Source: Rhodoferax sp.
GTDB lineage: Bacteria; Pseudomonadota; Gammaproteobacteria; Burkholderiales; Burkholderiaceae_C
NCBI GenBank assembly: GCA_030645355.1
Contig: JAUSNJ010000001.1
Coordinates: 1 to 34,600, forward strand
Direction of reading: 5' to 3'
DNA length: 34,600 bases
Part shown: piece by piece, positions 9,307-17,375 of the stretch
How the letters are laid out: the number at the start of each line of letters is the position of its first letter
Numbering within the stretch: the first letter of the stretch is position 1
Translations under genes and position numbers: made by a program
The notes under the pieces: model-generated
Databases searched by the model: none
What the model was told of the DNA's origin: nothing
Seen by the model: the letters and a program-made list of their open reading frames with translations, nothing else

Positions 9307-10124
9307 GTTGCCCCAGGCGCGCGTTGCAGTTGCTGAACCAATTCTATGTACGCCGCCACGGGTACTTCCTCGGCCCTGCGCTGTACGTCAAAGGTGCCGG
9401 CAAACTCCCTGGTCTCCAGCCAGCGGCCCAGCGTATGGCGCAGCAACTTGCGCCGCTGGCTGAACGCGACCTGGACCAGTTCGCTCAGAAGCGGCACATC
9501 CACAACCGGCGGCTCCGCCAGCGGCACCATGCGCACGACGGCGCTGTTCACCCGCGGTGGAGGGTCAAAACTCTCGGGCGGAACCAGCAGCACATTTTCC
9601 ATCGCGTAGCGCCACTGCAGCATCACACTGAGCCGCCCAAATGCCGCGGTCGCCGGCTTGGCCACCATGCGGTCTATCACTTCCTTTTGCAGCATGAAGT
9701 GCTGGTCTTCAATCACATGCACTGCGTCCAGCAAGTGAAAGAGAATGGGCGTAGAGATGTTGTAGGGCAGGTTGCCGACCACCCGCAACTTGTCACCAGA
9801 AGCCTCATCCGGATTCTTGTTTGCTATCGAATGTATAGCGTTCCAGGTCGATTGCACGAGGGCAAAGTCCACTTTTAACACATCGGACTCGATGACTGTC
9901 AGGTGACCGTGGCTCCGCAACCGCACGGCCAGATCCCGGTCCAGTTCGATCACGGTCAAATGCCCCAGACGTTCGACCAGCGGCTGCGTCAGTGCGGCCA
10001 GACCAGGGCCGATTTCCACCATACGCTGCCCCGGCTTGGGACCTATTGCATCCACGATGGCATCGATGATGCCCCCGTCGGTCAGGAAATGCTGGCCAAA
10101 CCGTTTACGCGCGATGTGCTTCAT
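9303..10124 (-). CDS. rsmA: 16S rRNA (adenine1518-N6/adenine1519-N6)-dimethyltransferase
   Basis: Methylates the two adenines in the 3' terminal hairpin of 16S rRNA late in small-subunit assembly (also called KsgA). The protein has 273 residues. The N-terminus [13 protein letters not shown]-binding motif I ([11 protein letters not shown]), the motif ending IELDRD, and the catalytic NLPYNIS are all present. Unusually, about 20 residues ([21 protein letters not shown]) stand between the end of the [10 protein letters not shown] strand and [10 protein letters not shown], where E. coli KsgA has a shorter linker. The DNA for this insert matches a dispersed repeat (see 9795-9839). The gene lies 8 bases after surA and overlaps nsrR by 4 bases. 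pdxA, which often sits between surA and rsmA, is absent here. Confidence 0.96.
   Translation of the reverse strand: MKHIARKRFGQHFLTDGGIIDAIVDAIGPKPGQRMVEIGPGLAALTQPLVERLGHLTVIELDRDLAVRLRSHGHLTVIESDVLKVDFALVQSTWNAIHSIANKNPDEASGDKLRVVGNLPYNISTPILFHLLDAVHVIEDQHFMLQKEVIDRMVAKPATAAFGRLSVMLQWRYAMENVLLVPPESFDPPPRVNSAVVRMVPLAEPPVVDVPLLSELVQVAFSQRRKLLRHTLGRWLETREFAGTFDVQRRAEEVPVAAYIELVQQLQRAPGAT
9795..9839 (-). repeat. Dispersed GCTAT-N7-ATAGC repeat, copy inside rsmA
   Basis: Read on the minus strand, it starts with the 17-base head GCTATACATTCGATAGC (9839-9823), continues with AAACAAGAATCC, and ends with a GAGGCT-type box (9806-9801). The 12-mer GATAGCAAACAA (9828-9817) is identical to the copy at 21676-21687. 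It lies exactly under the extra residues of RsmA and keeps the reading frame. The tail is degenerate: the GGGCTA box is changed and its distance to the head is about 17 instead of 20 bases. Confidence 0.6.
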
Positions 10125-10132
10125 GGCGGACG

Positions 10133-11440
10133 TTACTGGGGTGGCTCGCGGAACTCCACAAAAGCCTTGCCCCGGATCTCCTGCGCCCAGGTGGCGAAGG
10201 CTGCTTCGTATCTGCTTTCCTTCAACTGGTTGCGAACCGACTCACGAATCTCACGCTGGCTCAGTTCAACCCGACGACGCTCCACCAACTGAATCAGGTG
10301 CACACCAAACCGGGAGACCACGGGGGCGCTGACCTGTCCTTCGGCCAGTCGGTTCATGGGTTCCTCAAATTCGGGCACAAAGGCACCAGCGCCAACCCAG
10401 CCCAGGTCCCCGCCCTGGGGTGCACTGCCATCTTCCGAATGCTCGCGGGCCAACGCCTGGAAAGTCGCAGTACCGGCCTCAATGCGTTTTTTGAAATCGG
10501 CAAGCCGGGCAATCGCCGCAGCCTGCGTCAACTGGGGACCAGTACGCAGCAAGATGTGCCGAGGGTGGCTTTGCACCACCGCCTTCGAAGGTGCAGCGGG
10601 AGCCCGTTTTTCGACTACTTTCAAAATATGAAACCCGGCTCCTGAGCGGACAATATCCGACACCTCGCCCACCGCCAGGTTTTGCGTCGCAGCCACAAAC
10701 GCGGGCGGATACCGGTCGGCCCGGCGCAGCCCCATCTGGCCACCGTTGGCGCGGTCGGCAGCCGACAGCTCCTGAACCAAGGCCGCGAAATCCTCCCCCC
10801 CGCGCAAGCGGCCCAGCACTTTTTGCGCCTGCTGCAACACCGTGGCAGCCTGCTCGGCACTGGCTTTTTCCGGAAGCGACACCAACAAGTGGGCAAGGTT
10901 GATCTCCTGGGCCAGTGGGTCGGCATTGCCAGCCTGCTGGTCCGCGAGGAAACGGTCAATATCGGCCTCTGACACGCGGATGCGACCCTCCACATCGCGT
11001 TCGTGCAAACGCTGCAGCATCAACTGGTCGCGCAACTGGCTGCGGAACTTCGCCGGGCTGACACCATCCTTGGCTACTCGCGAACGCAACTCCGCCACAT
11101 CAATCTGGTTTTGCCGCGCAATGGTCTGCTCTGCCTCGGCAATAGCGCCCTCATCGATACGGATACCCGACTCAACGGCCTCTTGCAGCTGTGCCCGCTC
11201 GTTGATCAGGCGCTCCAGCACCCGGCGGCGCAGTTCATCGGCGGGCGGCGCCACCTGGCGCTTTTGGGCAATGTCCTGCAGCACCCGCTGCATCGCGGTG
11301 CGAACCTCGTTGTTGGTCACCGGCTCGGAGTTCACCACCGCCACAATATAGTCCGCCTGCTGCACGGTCTGGGCATGCGCGCCAGACACCATTGCAGCGC
11401 AAAGAAAGCCAAGGACAGGTGTCCAGATTCGAAAATTCAT
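10133..11440 (-). CDS. surA: Periplasmic chaperone and peptidyl-prolyl isomerase SurA
   Basis: A periplasmic folding factor for outer-membrane beta-barrel proteins. The protein has 435 residues: signal peptide about 1-23 (cleavage near AHA-QT), N-terminal chaperone domain (about 28-170, starting [17 protein letters not shown]), parvulin domain 1 (about 178-277, [11 protein letters not shown] to [13 protein letters not shown]), parvulin domain 2 (about 290-390, [12 protein letters not shown] to [12 protein letters not shown]), and a C-terminal helix that completes the chaperone module. The gene lies 6 bases after lptD, its best-known client, and 8 bases before rsmA, so all are one operon. GATTGAGAGA before the ATG gives a ribosome site that overlaps the lptD stop. 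Confidence 0.96.
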   Translation of the reverse strand: MNFRIWTPVLGFLCAAMVSGAHAQTVQQADYIVAVVNSEPVTNNEVRTAMQRVLQDIAQKRQVAPPADELRRRVLERLINERAQLQEAVESGIRIDEGAIAEAEQTIARQNQIDVAELRSRVAKDGVSPAKFRSQLRDQLMLQRLHERDVEGRIRVSEADIDRFLADQQAGNADPLAQEINLAHLLVSLPEKASAEQAATVLQQAQKVLGRLRGGEDFAALVQELSAADRANGGQMGLRRADRYPPAFVAATQNLAVGEVSDIVRSGAGFHILKVVEKRAPAAPSKAVVQSHPRHILLRTGPQLTQAAAIARLADFKKRIEAGTATFQALAREHSEDGSAPQGGDLGWVGAGAFVPEFEEPMNRLAEGQVSAPVVSRFGVHLIQLVERRRVELSQREIRESVRNQLKESRYEAAFATWAQEIRGKAFVEFREPPQ

Positions 11441-11446
11441 GGTCTC

Positions 11447-13879
11447 TCAATCGTAGTTGCTAAAGCGGCTGGATGTGCCGCCCGAATTCCGTAGATTCTG
11501 GTAACGCGAAATATTCTGGGTCAGGCTTTGCACGGGATTTCCGCCCAGCCCCAGTCGGGTGAAACCGACAAACTCCAGCTGAAACATCACGTGCGTCGTG
11601 GCGGTGGAGTTGCTGGTTTGCGTGCGCTCCAGCACGACCCGGGCCAGCCAGCAGCCCGCATCGTACTCGACGCCCAGAACCGTGTCGACCAGCCGACGCT
11701 CGTTCAGACTGTAGTTCAGGCGGCCCACACTGTAGTAGCGCCCCTCGCCCTGGCCGCGACCAGCGCCCAATTCCTGGCCGGAGTCACCCCACAGGTTGTT
11801 CAGTGGCCACTGCCAACTAACGTCAAGCTGCTCGCTGACATCGCGCTGGAAACGGTACGCCGCATTGACCACCCGGTAGTTGCCGGGGTTGTAGCGGGCA
11901 CCCACCGTCGAACGCACGGATTGGTCCGTTTTACCGTTGTATTGCACCGTCGAGTCCAATGACCAATGGTCCCGCACGTTGACCGACGCGCCCAGCATGA
12001 CGTCACTGAAACCCGCCTGCGCCGGGGCGTTCGCGGGGTTCAGTGTCACCCGCTGCGTCTCAAAGCGCAGCCGCTGGGCCATGCCGAAGCGGGCCAGCTG
12101 GGCGCCCGTGTCTGCGTCCAGAAAGCGCGTGGTCATACCCAGGGTCAGCAGGTTGTTGTCCGATATCTTGTCGTGCCCAACAAAGGCATTTTCGGTATAG
12201 ATGGTGGCAAAGTTGAAGTCATTGGCCGCCGTGTCGTAGTTGGGCAGCGCGCTCTGGTCACGGAACGGGGTGTAGACGTAGAACGCGCGCGGCTCCAGGG
12301 TCTGGACCAGGTTGCGCCCGAAAAAGCGGGTGTCCCGCTCAAACACCAGGCCACTGTCCAGGCTGACGGTTGGCACCACGCTGTCGGCAGATTGGGTGCC
12401 GCTGGCCAACGCGCTGTCGAACTGGTAGCCGGTCGCGTGCAATTGCACCTTGGGGGTGAAAAACCCAGCCGGCGCCAGCCAGGGCCGACTGACCTGGAGC
12501 AAGGCCACGGCGCGCTGCGTGTTGGGTTGCAGGGTCCTGCTGCGGTCGGCTTCAAACTGGGTAAAGTCGCCGTCGACCGACCAGTCGATCCCCAACACAT
12601 TGGTCAGCGCATAGCGTGCCGTCAATTGGGGCACCCGATCATAGGGCGGCACGATAGGCGCGGTGACATCCTGCAGGGTTTGCCACTTGAGCAGCCGCAC
12701 CGAACTGGAAAACGCACCCAGGCCCCAGTTGGCCGTCAACCCCGAGGGCAGCAGTCGCTGCGTCGTGGCCACACCCACGCTGGCGCTGGTACTGGCAATG
12801 GCGTTGGCATCCGCAATCGTGCTGTTGCCGGTGAAGTCCCGCCAGTAGTTGTCGTCACTGACCCGGTTTACGTTGGCGGCCAGACTGACCGGCCCCACCG
12901 GCGTGGCCACGACACCTTGGTGCAGGAAGGACAGCCCCCACCGGTCGGTGTCGGTCAGCTTGTCGCCAGGCATGTAGTTGGCTCTGGCGATGCCGGTATA
13001 GCCGGGCTCCAGGTAACGGAACTCGGCACCAAAATCGACGCCCCGGCGTGTCATCAGGGTTGGTGTGAAGGTGGCATCCCGGTTGGGTGCAATATTCCAG
13101 TAATAGGGCAACGTCACTTCGGCCCCGTTGTCGGCACCCCAACCGATGGTGGGGGGCAACAGACCTGATTTTCGCTTACCCGACAGTGGAAAACTGATGG
13201 CTGGAATGGGCAGCAAGGGTACGCCCTTGAAGCTCAGTACCGCCCCTTGTGCGACACCCACATCCTCGTCGTTGTCCAGGCTGATGCTGGTGGCCCGCAA
13301 CACCCAGTCCGGCAACCATTCCGGGCCGGGTTTGCGCCGGCACGTGGTGTAGCTGGCATGGTGGACGACGGTATGGTTTTCGTCCAGAAAGTCGGCACGA
13401 TCCGCCTGGCCCTGGCCATCACTTTTCAGAAAGTGGTAGCGCGGCTCGTTGAAGAATCCTTCGAAGGCTTCAACCTTGAGCTCCAGCAGCGGCCCTTCAA
13501 AAACGTCTCCCTTGCGGTTGATGCGAACGTTTCCGGAGGCCCTGGCCTGATCACTGGGCTGGTCATATTCCATGCGGTCGGCGCGGATCACGGTGCCGGC
13601 CTTGCGCAGCACCACGTTGCCTTCGACCACGGTGTCCAGGTCGGGCCGGCCCGACATGCGGTCGCCCATGATGAACACCGGGACCTTGGAGGTTTGCCCA
13701 GGTGGCAATGCCTCCTCCAGCAGGCCGGTGGACTTGAGCGAAAGGGCATCTGCGGGCGCCGGCCCCGTGCCCTGGGCGCATACCGAAGCACCCGCCAATC
13801 CGGCCGCCACGACCAGGCTGGACAGGGCCAGGCGCTGGCCCGGTAACCGGAAACTCAGGTCGCGCAGGGAAGCATGCAT
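11447..13879 (-). CDS. lptD: LPS-assembly outer-membrane protein LptD
   Basis: A beta-barrel that inserts lipopolysaccharide into the outer leaflet of the outer membrane together with LptE. From the ATG at 13879 the product has 810 residues. It has a signal peptide (about 1-36, ending VCA-QG), an N-terminal LptA-like jellyroll (about 65-180, VVEGNVVLRKAGTVIRADRM) and a long C-terminal barrel rich in alternating aromatic and polar residues (about 260-810). FLDENHTVVHHASYTTCRRKPGPEWL and SFPLSGKRKSGLLPPTIG are typical. The frame continues to a TTG at 13933, but neither start has a clear ribosome site; the ATG gives a normal signal peptide, so I prefer it. First gene of the lptD-surA-rsmA-nsrR operon and divergent from the AmgK-like kinase. 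Confidence 0.95.
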   Translation of the reverse strand: MHASLRDLSFRLPGQRLALSSLVVAAGLAGASVCAQGTGPAPADALSLKSTGLLEEALPPGQTSKVPVFIMGDRMSGRPDLDTVVEGNVVLRKAGTVIRADRMEYDQPSDQARASGNVRINRKGDVFEGPLLELKVEAFEGFFNEPRYHFLKSDGQGQADRADFLDENHTVVHHASYTTCRRKPGPEWLPDWVLRATSISLDNDEDVGVAQGAVLSFKGVPLLPIPAISFPLSGKRKSGLLPPTIGWGADNGAEVTLPYYWNIAPNRDATFTPTLMTRRGVDFGAEFRYLEPGYTGIARANYMPGDKLTDTDRWGLSFLHQGVVATPVGPVSLAANVNRVSDDNYWRDFTGNSTIADANAIASTSASVGVATTQRLLPSGLTANWGLGAFSSSVRLLKWQTLQDVTAPIVPPYDRVPQLTARYALTNVLGIDWSVDGDFTQFEADRSRTLQPNTQRAVALLQVSRPWLAPAGFFTPKVQLHATGYQFDSALASGTQSADSVVPTVSLDSGLVFERDTRFFGRNLVQTLEPRAFYVYTPFRDQSALPNYDTAANDFNFATIYTENAFVGHDKISDNNLLTLGMTTRFLDADTGAQLARFGMAQRLRFETQRVTLNPANAPAQAGFSDVMLGASVNVRDHWSLDSTVQYNGKTDQSVRSTVGARYNPGNYRVVNAAYRFQRDVSEQLDVSWQWPLNNLWGDSGQELGAGRGQGEGRYYSVGRLNYSLNERRLVDTVLGVEYDAGCWLARVVLERTQTSNSTATTHVMFQLEFVGFTRLGLGGNPVQSLTQNISRYQNLRNSGGTSSRFSNYD

Positions 13880-13957
13880 GGAACGTTGGGAAGGTTCAAC
13901 ACGGGACAGGGATTCAGCGCTAGGTGGCGTCAAAGGGGATAGTGTGGAGCGGCTTTG

Positions 13958-13963
13958 TAGAAT
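13958..13963 (+). promoter_or_regulatory. Candidate -10 element giving a nearly leaderless mRNA
   Basis: TAGAAT ends 9 bases before the ATG at 13973. If used, transcription would begin at or just before the start codon, which would explain the lack of a ribosome site in front of this gene. No convincing -35 box is visible, so this is only a suggestion. Confidence 0.25.
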
Positions 13964-13972
13964 GGATTATCC

Positions 13973-15097
13973 ATGAGCCCAATCGCCAACACCCATCCGT
14001 CGGGATCTTCGAACCTGCCCCTGTGGACCGACCCCGACCGCCAGGCCTCCTTTGACATCTGGATTGCCAGCGTGCGGGACGCTCACCACCTGGATCTGGC
14101 GTCGGTGCGCCTGGCGTCTGCGGATGCGAGCTTTCGCCGCTACTTGCGCATCGATACAGCCCTGCCAAGTCCCGCGCGCAGCCTGATCATCATGGACGCG
14201 CCGCCGGATCTGGAAAACTGCGAACCGTTTGCACAGGTCGCCGACCTGATGGCCCAGGCGGGCCTGCGCGCACCCGACGTGCTGGCATGGGACCAGGTCC
14301 ATGGCTTCATGCTGCTCACCGACCTGGGTGCGCAAACGCTGAAGCAGGTGATTCGCCCCGGCGAGCCACCACCGTTGAACTTGTACCTGGACGCCGTGGA
14401 GACGCTGATCCAGTGGCAACGGGCTTCGCGTGAAGGTGTACTGCCGGCGTATGACGCGCCGCTGCTGCTGCGCGAGATGGAGTTGTTTCCGCAGTGGTAC
14501 ATCGCCGCCCACCGCCAGGTCACACTGGATGTGGCGCAGCGCAAGACACTGGACGAAGCGTTTGCGAAGATTGTGGCGAACAACCTGGCCTGGCCCAGCG
14601 TCTATGTGCACCGCGATTTCATGCCCCGAAACCTGATGGTGCCGGATGTGGCCCCCACGCTCAGCGCTGGCGCACCATCCGCAACCCGGCTGGGCGTTTT
14701 GGATTTTCAGGACGCGGTGTATGGCCCCATCACCTATGACATTGCCAGCCTGATGCGCGACGCCTTTCTGAGCTGGGACGAGGACTTTTGCCTGGACGTC
14801 ACCATCCGCTACTGGGAAAAGGCCCGCAAGGCCGGGTTGCCCGTGGGCAGCGATTTTGGCGAGTTTTACAAGGGCGTGGAGTGGATGGGCCTGCAGCGCC
14901 ACCTCAAGGTGGCCGGCATCTTTGCCCGCCTGTCGCTGCGCGACGGCAAGCCCCAGTACCTGGCCGACACACCGCGCTTTATTGAATACATGCGGGCCAC
15001 CTGCGGACGCTACATGGAACTCAAGCCCCTGTTGCGGCTGATTGAACGGGTCGAGGGCATTCCGGTGCCCACTGCCTATGCCTTTGGCAGGTCCTAA
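13973..15097 (+). CDS. amgK: Aminoglycoside-phosphotransferase-fold kinase, probable N-acetylmuramate/N-acetylglucosamine kinase (AmgK)
   Basis: A 374-residue cytoplasmic kinase of the APH/choline-kinase fold. The catalytic loop is VHRDFMPRNLMV (His213, Asp215, with Asn at the Brenner-motif position), followed by the metal-binding DFQD (Asp244) and the segment YGPITYDIASLMRD. This pattern and its place divergent from lptD match AmgK, which phosphorylates MurNAc at the anomeric carbon in the cell-wall recycling bypass. The usual partner murU (uridylyltransferase) is not next to it here; rsmE follows instead, so the function is inferred from sequence and partial context. No ribosome site precedes the ATG. 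A dispersed repeat starts one base after the stop codon. Confidence 0.75.
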   Translation: MSPIANTHPSGSSNLPLWTDPDRQASFDIWIASVRDAHHLDLASVRLASADASFRRYLRIDTALPSPARSLIIMDAPPDLENCEPFAQVADLMAQAGLRAPDVLAWDQVHGFMLLTDLGAQTLKQVIRPGEPPPLNLYLDAVETLIQWQRASREGVLPAYDAPLLLREMELFPQWYIAAHRQVTLDVAQRKTLDEAFAKIVANNLAWPSVYVHRDFMPRNLMVPDVAPTLSAGAPSATRLGVLDFQDAVYGPITYDIASLMRDAFLSWDEDFCLDVTIRYWEKARKAGLPVGSDFGEFYKGVEWMGLQRHLKVAGIFARLSLRDGKPQYLADTPRFIEYMRATCGRYMELKPLLRLIERVEGIPVPTAYAFGRS

Positions 15098-15098
15098 G

Positions 15099-15154
15099 CA
15101 AAATCAGCCGATAGCCCTCGTCAATACTGACCAAGTAGCTCCTAATTTTATAGC
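15099..15154 (-). repeat. Dispersed GCTAT-N7 repeat, copy between amgK and rsmE
   Basis: Read on the minus strand: 17-base head GCTATAAAATTAGGAGC (15154-15138), a 20-base spacer, the box ACGAGGGCTA (15121-15112), and a T-rich end TCGGCTGATTTTG. It fills almost the whole 62-base gap between amgK and rsmE. Similar elements, as I recall, occur many times in Comamonadaceae genomes. The box ACGAGGGCTA is identical in the copy at 21668-21718, with the same 20-base head-to-GGGCTA distance. Confidence 0.65.
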
Positions 15155-15159
15155 GCATC

Positions 15160-15924
15160 ATGCCCCGTTTCTACTGCCCTGCCCCTCTGACCCGCGGCGC
15201 GCTGCTGGACCTGCCCGCGGGCGCCGCACGCCATGTGCAGGTGCTGCGGATGCAACCCGGTGACGCAATCACCCTGTTCAATGGCACACAGGGCCCGCAA
15301 GCCGGCAGCGAAACATGGAATGGCCTGGGCGGCGAATGGGATGCCACCATTACCCACATGGGCCGCAGTGAGGTCCAGGTGCAGGTGGGTGCGCACCATG
15401 CCGTGGAGCGCGAGGCCGGTGGCAGCGTGCACCTGGCCGTCGGCATGCCCGCCAACGACCGCATGGACTGGCTGGTGGAAAAGGCCACCGAGCTGGGGGT
15501 GGCCAGCATCCAGCCGCTGATGACCGAGCGCAGCGTGCTGCGCCTGTCCGGCGAGCGGGCCGACAAGAAGGTCGCCCACTGGCAAAGCGTGGCTGTTTCG
15601 GGCTGCGAGCAATGCGGCGGCAACCGGGTGCCCCACATATGGCCAGTGCAGACCCTGGCCGCGTGGCTGCAGGGCCTGCCGCCCAAGGGCCACCATGACA
15701 CGCGCTGGCTGCTGTCCCTGGCCGATGGCGCCAGCCCGCTGAGCCAACACCTGGCCCACGGCGTGGCGGCGCACAGCAGCTTTCTCTCTGGCCCGGAAGG
15801 CGGACTCAGCGCCGCAGAGGAGGCCGCCGCCGCCGCTTGCGGCTTTGCGCCGGTCACGCTGGGCCCGCGCGTGCTGCGCGCCGAGACCGCGGCACTGACA
15901 GCGCTGGCGCGGCTGCTGGCCTAG
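15160..15924 (+). CDS. rsmE: 16S rRNA (uracil1498-N3)-methyltransferase
   Basis: Methylates N3 of U1498 in 16S rRNA using SAM; a SPOUT-fold enzyme with a trefoil knot. The protein has 254 residues. It starts MPRFYCPAPLTRGALLDLP and has the N-terminal PUA-like part (HVQVLRMQPGDAITLFNG), the AVGMPANDRMDWLVEKATELGV segment, and the knot motifs FLSGPEGGLSAAE and TLGPRVLRAETA. These leave little doubt. The start at 15160 is fixed by the conserved N-terminus, yet no ribosome site precedes it: the bases before the ATG belong to the dispersed repeat. It may depend on reinitiation after amgK or on an unstructured leader. Confidence 0.96.
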   Translation: MPRFYCPAPLTRGALLDLPAGAARHVQVLRMQPGDAITLFNGTQGPQAGSETWNGLGGEWDATITHMGRSEVQVQVGAHHAVEREAGGSVHLAVGMPANDRMDWLVEKATELGVASIQPLMTERSVLRLSGERADKKVAHWQSVAVSGCEQCGGNRVPHIWPVQTLAAWLQGLPPKGHHDTRWLLSLADGASPLSQHLAHGVAAHSSFLSGPEGGLSAAEEAAAAACGFAPVTLGPRVLRAETAALTALARLLA

Positions 15925-16025
15925 AAGGTTCATCAGGGTTTATCCGCGTCTAGGTTGGCGCCCCAACTCTTGTGGGTGTGGGCATACTACAGTGCCGTCT
16001 TTGTCCAATTGCCAGGAGACTCTCT

Positions 16026-17315
16026 GTGATATCCGAATCCATGCGCAACACCGTCCGCGCCAAAGGTCTGGGGGCTTTGATGAAAGGCGCGGGTCTGGTC
16101 ACCCGCTTCATCCCGATTCCGCAACCCACGCTGCTGGTCGGCCCCGGCTCCAGCGCGCGGCTGGGGCAGGCCATTGCAGGCTTTGGCCACCGCAAGATCC
16201 TCATCGTCACTGACAGCATCATCTCCAAACTGGGGCTGCTCAAAGGACTGACGGACGCATTGACCGCAGGCGGCGCGCACTTTGTCGTGTTTGATGAAAT
16301 CACCGCCGATGCGCCGATTCCGCTGATCCAAAAGGGCATTGACTTCTACGGCGAACACGACTGCGACGCCATCGTGGCCTTTGGCGGTGGCTCCTCCATG
16401 GATGCCTCCAAGGCCATCGCCGTGGCGGTGTCCAACCCCAAGCCACTGAACCAGCTGGCCGGCTACCTCAAGGGCCTGCGCGCGCCGGTCAAGATCTACG
16501 CCGTGCCGACCACCGCCGGCACCGGCTCCGAAGTCACCGTGGCCGCCGTCATCTCCGACCCCGTGAACCACAAGAAGCTGGTCATCGTAGACCCGCGCAT
16601 GGTGCCCAAGATGGCCGCCCTGGACCCGGAACTGATGACCGGCTTGCCACCCCACATCACGGCCGCCACCGGCATCGACGCGCTGACCCACGCCATTGAA
16701 GCCTTTGTCGGCAACTGGACCACCAGTTACTCGGACGGCATGGCCTTATCGGCCGTTGGCCTGATCTTCGAGAACCTGCGCACCGCGTACACCGACGGCA
16801 AGAACCTGGAAGCCCGCGAGAAGATGTCGCTGGCCTCCACCTACGCCGGTTTTGCCTTCACCCGCGCCAATGTGGGCTACGTGCATGCGATTGCCCACCA
16901 GTTTGGGGGCCTGTACCACACGCCCCACGGCCTGGCCAACGCCATCATGCTGCCCTTTGTGCTCAAGTACTCGCACTCGGCCATCGTCGGACGGCTGGCC
17001 TTGCTGGCGGTTGCGGCACGGGTCGGAACGCCGGGCGAAGACGACGAGGTGCTGGCCCAGAAATTCCTCGATGCCGTGGACCAGCTCAACCACGACCTGG
17101 GCATCCCGACCTTCCTGGCTGCCCTGAAAGAATCCGATATTCCCGCGCTGGCCAAAGCCGCCTGCCACGAGGCCCACACCGGCTACCCGGTGCCGCGCTA
17201 CATGTCGCAGCAGGAATGCGAAGACCTGATCCGCAAGGCGCTGCCACCCAAAGTGGCCCCGGCTAAGCCGGCCCCCACAAAGGCGGCCCCTGCGAAAAAA
17301 GGGAAAAAGGCATAA
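16026..17315 (+). CDS. Iron-containing alcohol dehydrogenase with basic C-terminal tail
   Basis: A group III alcohol dehydrogenase, NAD(P)-dependent, interconverting an alcohol and an aldehyde. The GTG at 16026 is chosen because AGGAG (16014-16018) lies 7 bases upstream; the product has 429 residues. The nucleotide-binding half includes the FGGGSSMDASKAIA and PTTAGTGSEVT motifs. The metal ligands are Asp218 and His222 (GIDALTHAIEAF), His287 and His301 (HAIAHQFGGLYHTPHG), with the His287/His301 spacing of 14 as in ZmADH2. The last 23 residues (PPKVAPAKPAPTKAAPAKKG and three more) are a Lys/Ala/Pro tail not normal for the family. The next gene, 60 bases on, is acyl-ACP-reductase-like, so the physiological substrate may be a fatty aldehyde. 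That is inference; the sequence itself does not fix the substrate. Confidence 0.92.
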   Translation: MISESMRNTVRAKGLGALMKGAGLVTRFIPIPQPTLLVGPGSSARLGQAIAGFGHRKILIVTDSIISKLGLLKGLTDALTAGGAHFVVFDEITADAPIPLIQKGIDFYGEHDCDAIVAFGGGSSMDASKAIAVAVSNPKPLNQLAGYLKGLRAPVKIYAVPTTAGTGSEVTVAAVISDPVNHKKLVIVDPRMVPKMAALDPELMTGLPPHITAATGIDALTHAIEAFVGNWTTSYSDGMALSAVGLIFENLRTAYTDGKNLEAREKMSLASTYAGFAFTRANVGYVHAIAHQFGGLYHTPHGLANAIMLPFVLKYSHSAIVGRLALLAVAARVGTPGEDDEVLAQKFLDAVDQLNHDLGIPTFLAALKESDIPALAKAACHEAHTGYPVPRYMSQQECEDLIRKALPPKVAPAKPAPTKAAPAKKGKKA

Positions 17316-17375
17316 CGCCACAATGGGCGGTGGTAGTTGAAGCAACACGATTGAAACGAAAAAGAGGAGCGGTTG

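Noticed and set aside
11966..13168. A 400-codon open frame on the plus strand opposite lptD
   Set aside because: Composition is His/Gly/Gln/Arg-rich with no domain; it is the antisense of a GC-rich gene. lptD on the minus strand is certain.
13880..13933. TTG start at 13933 for lptD
   Set aside because: No ribosome site, and it would put 18 polar residues in front of a normal signal peptide. Not fully excluded.
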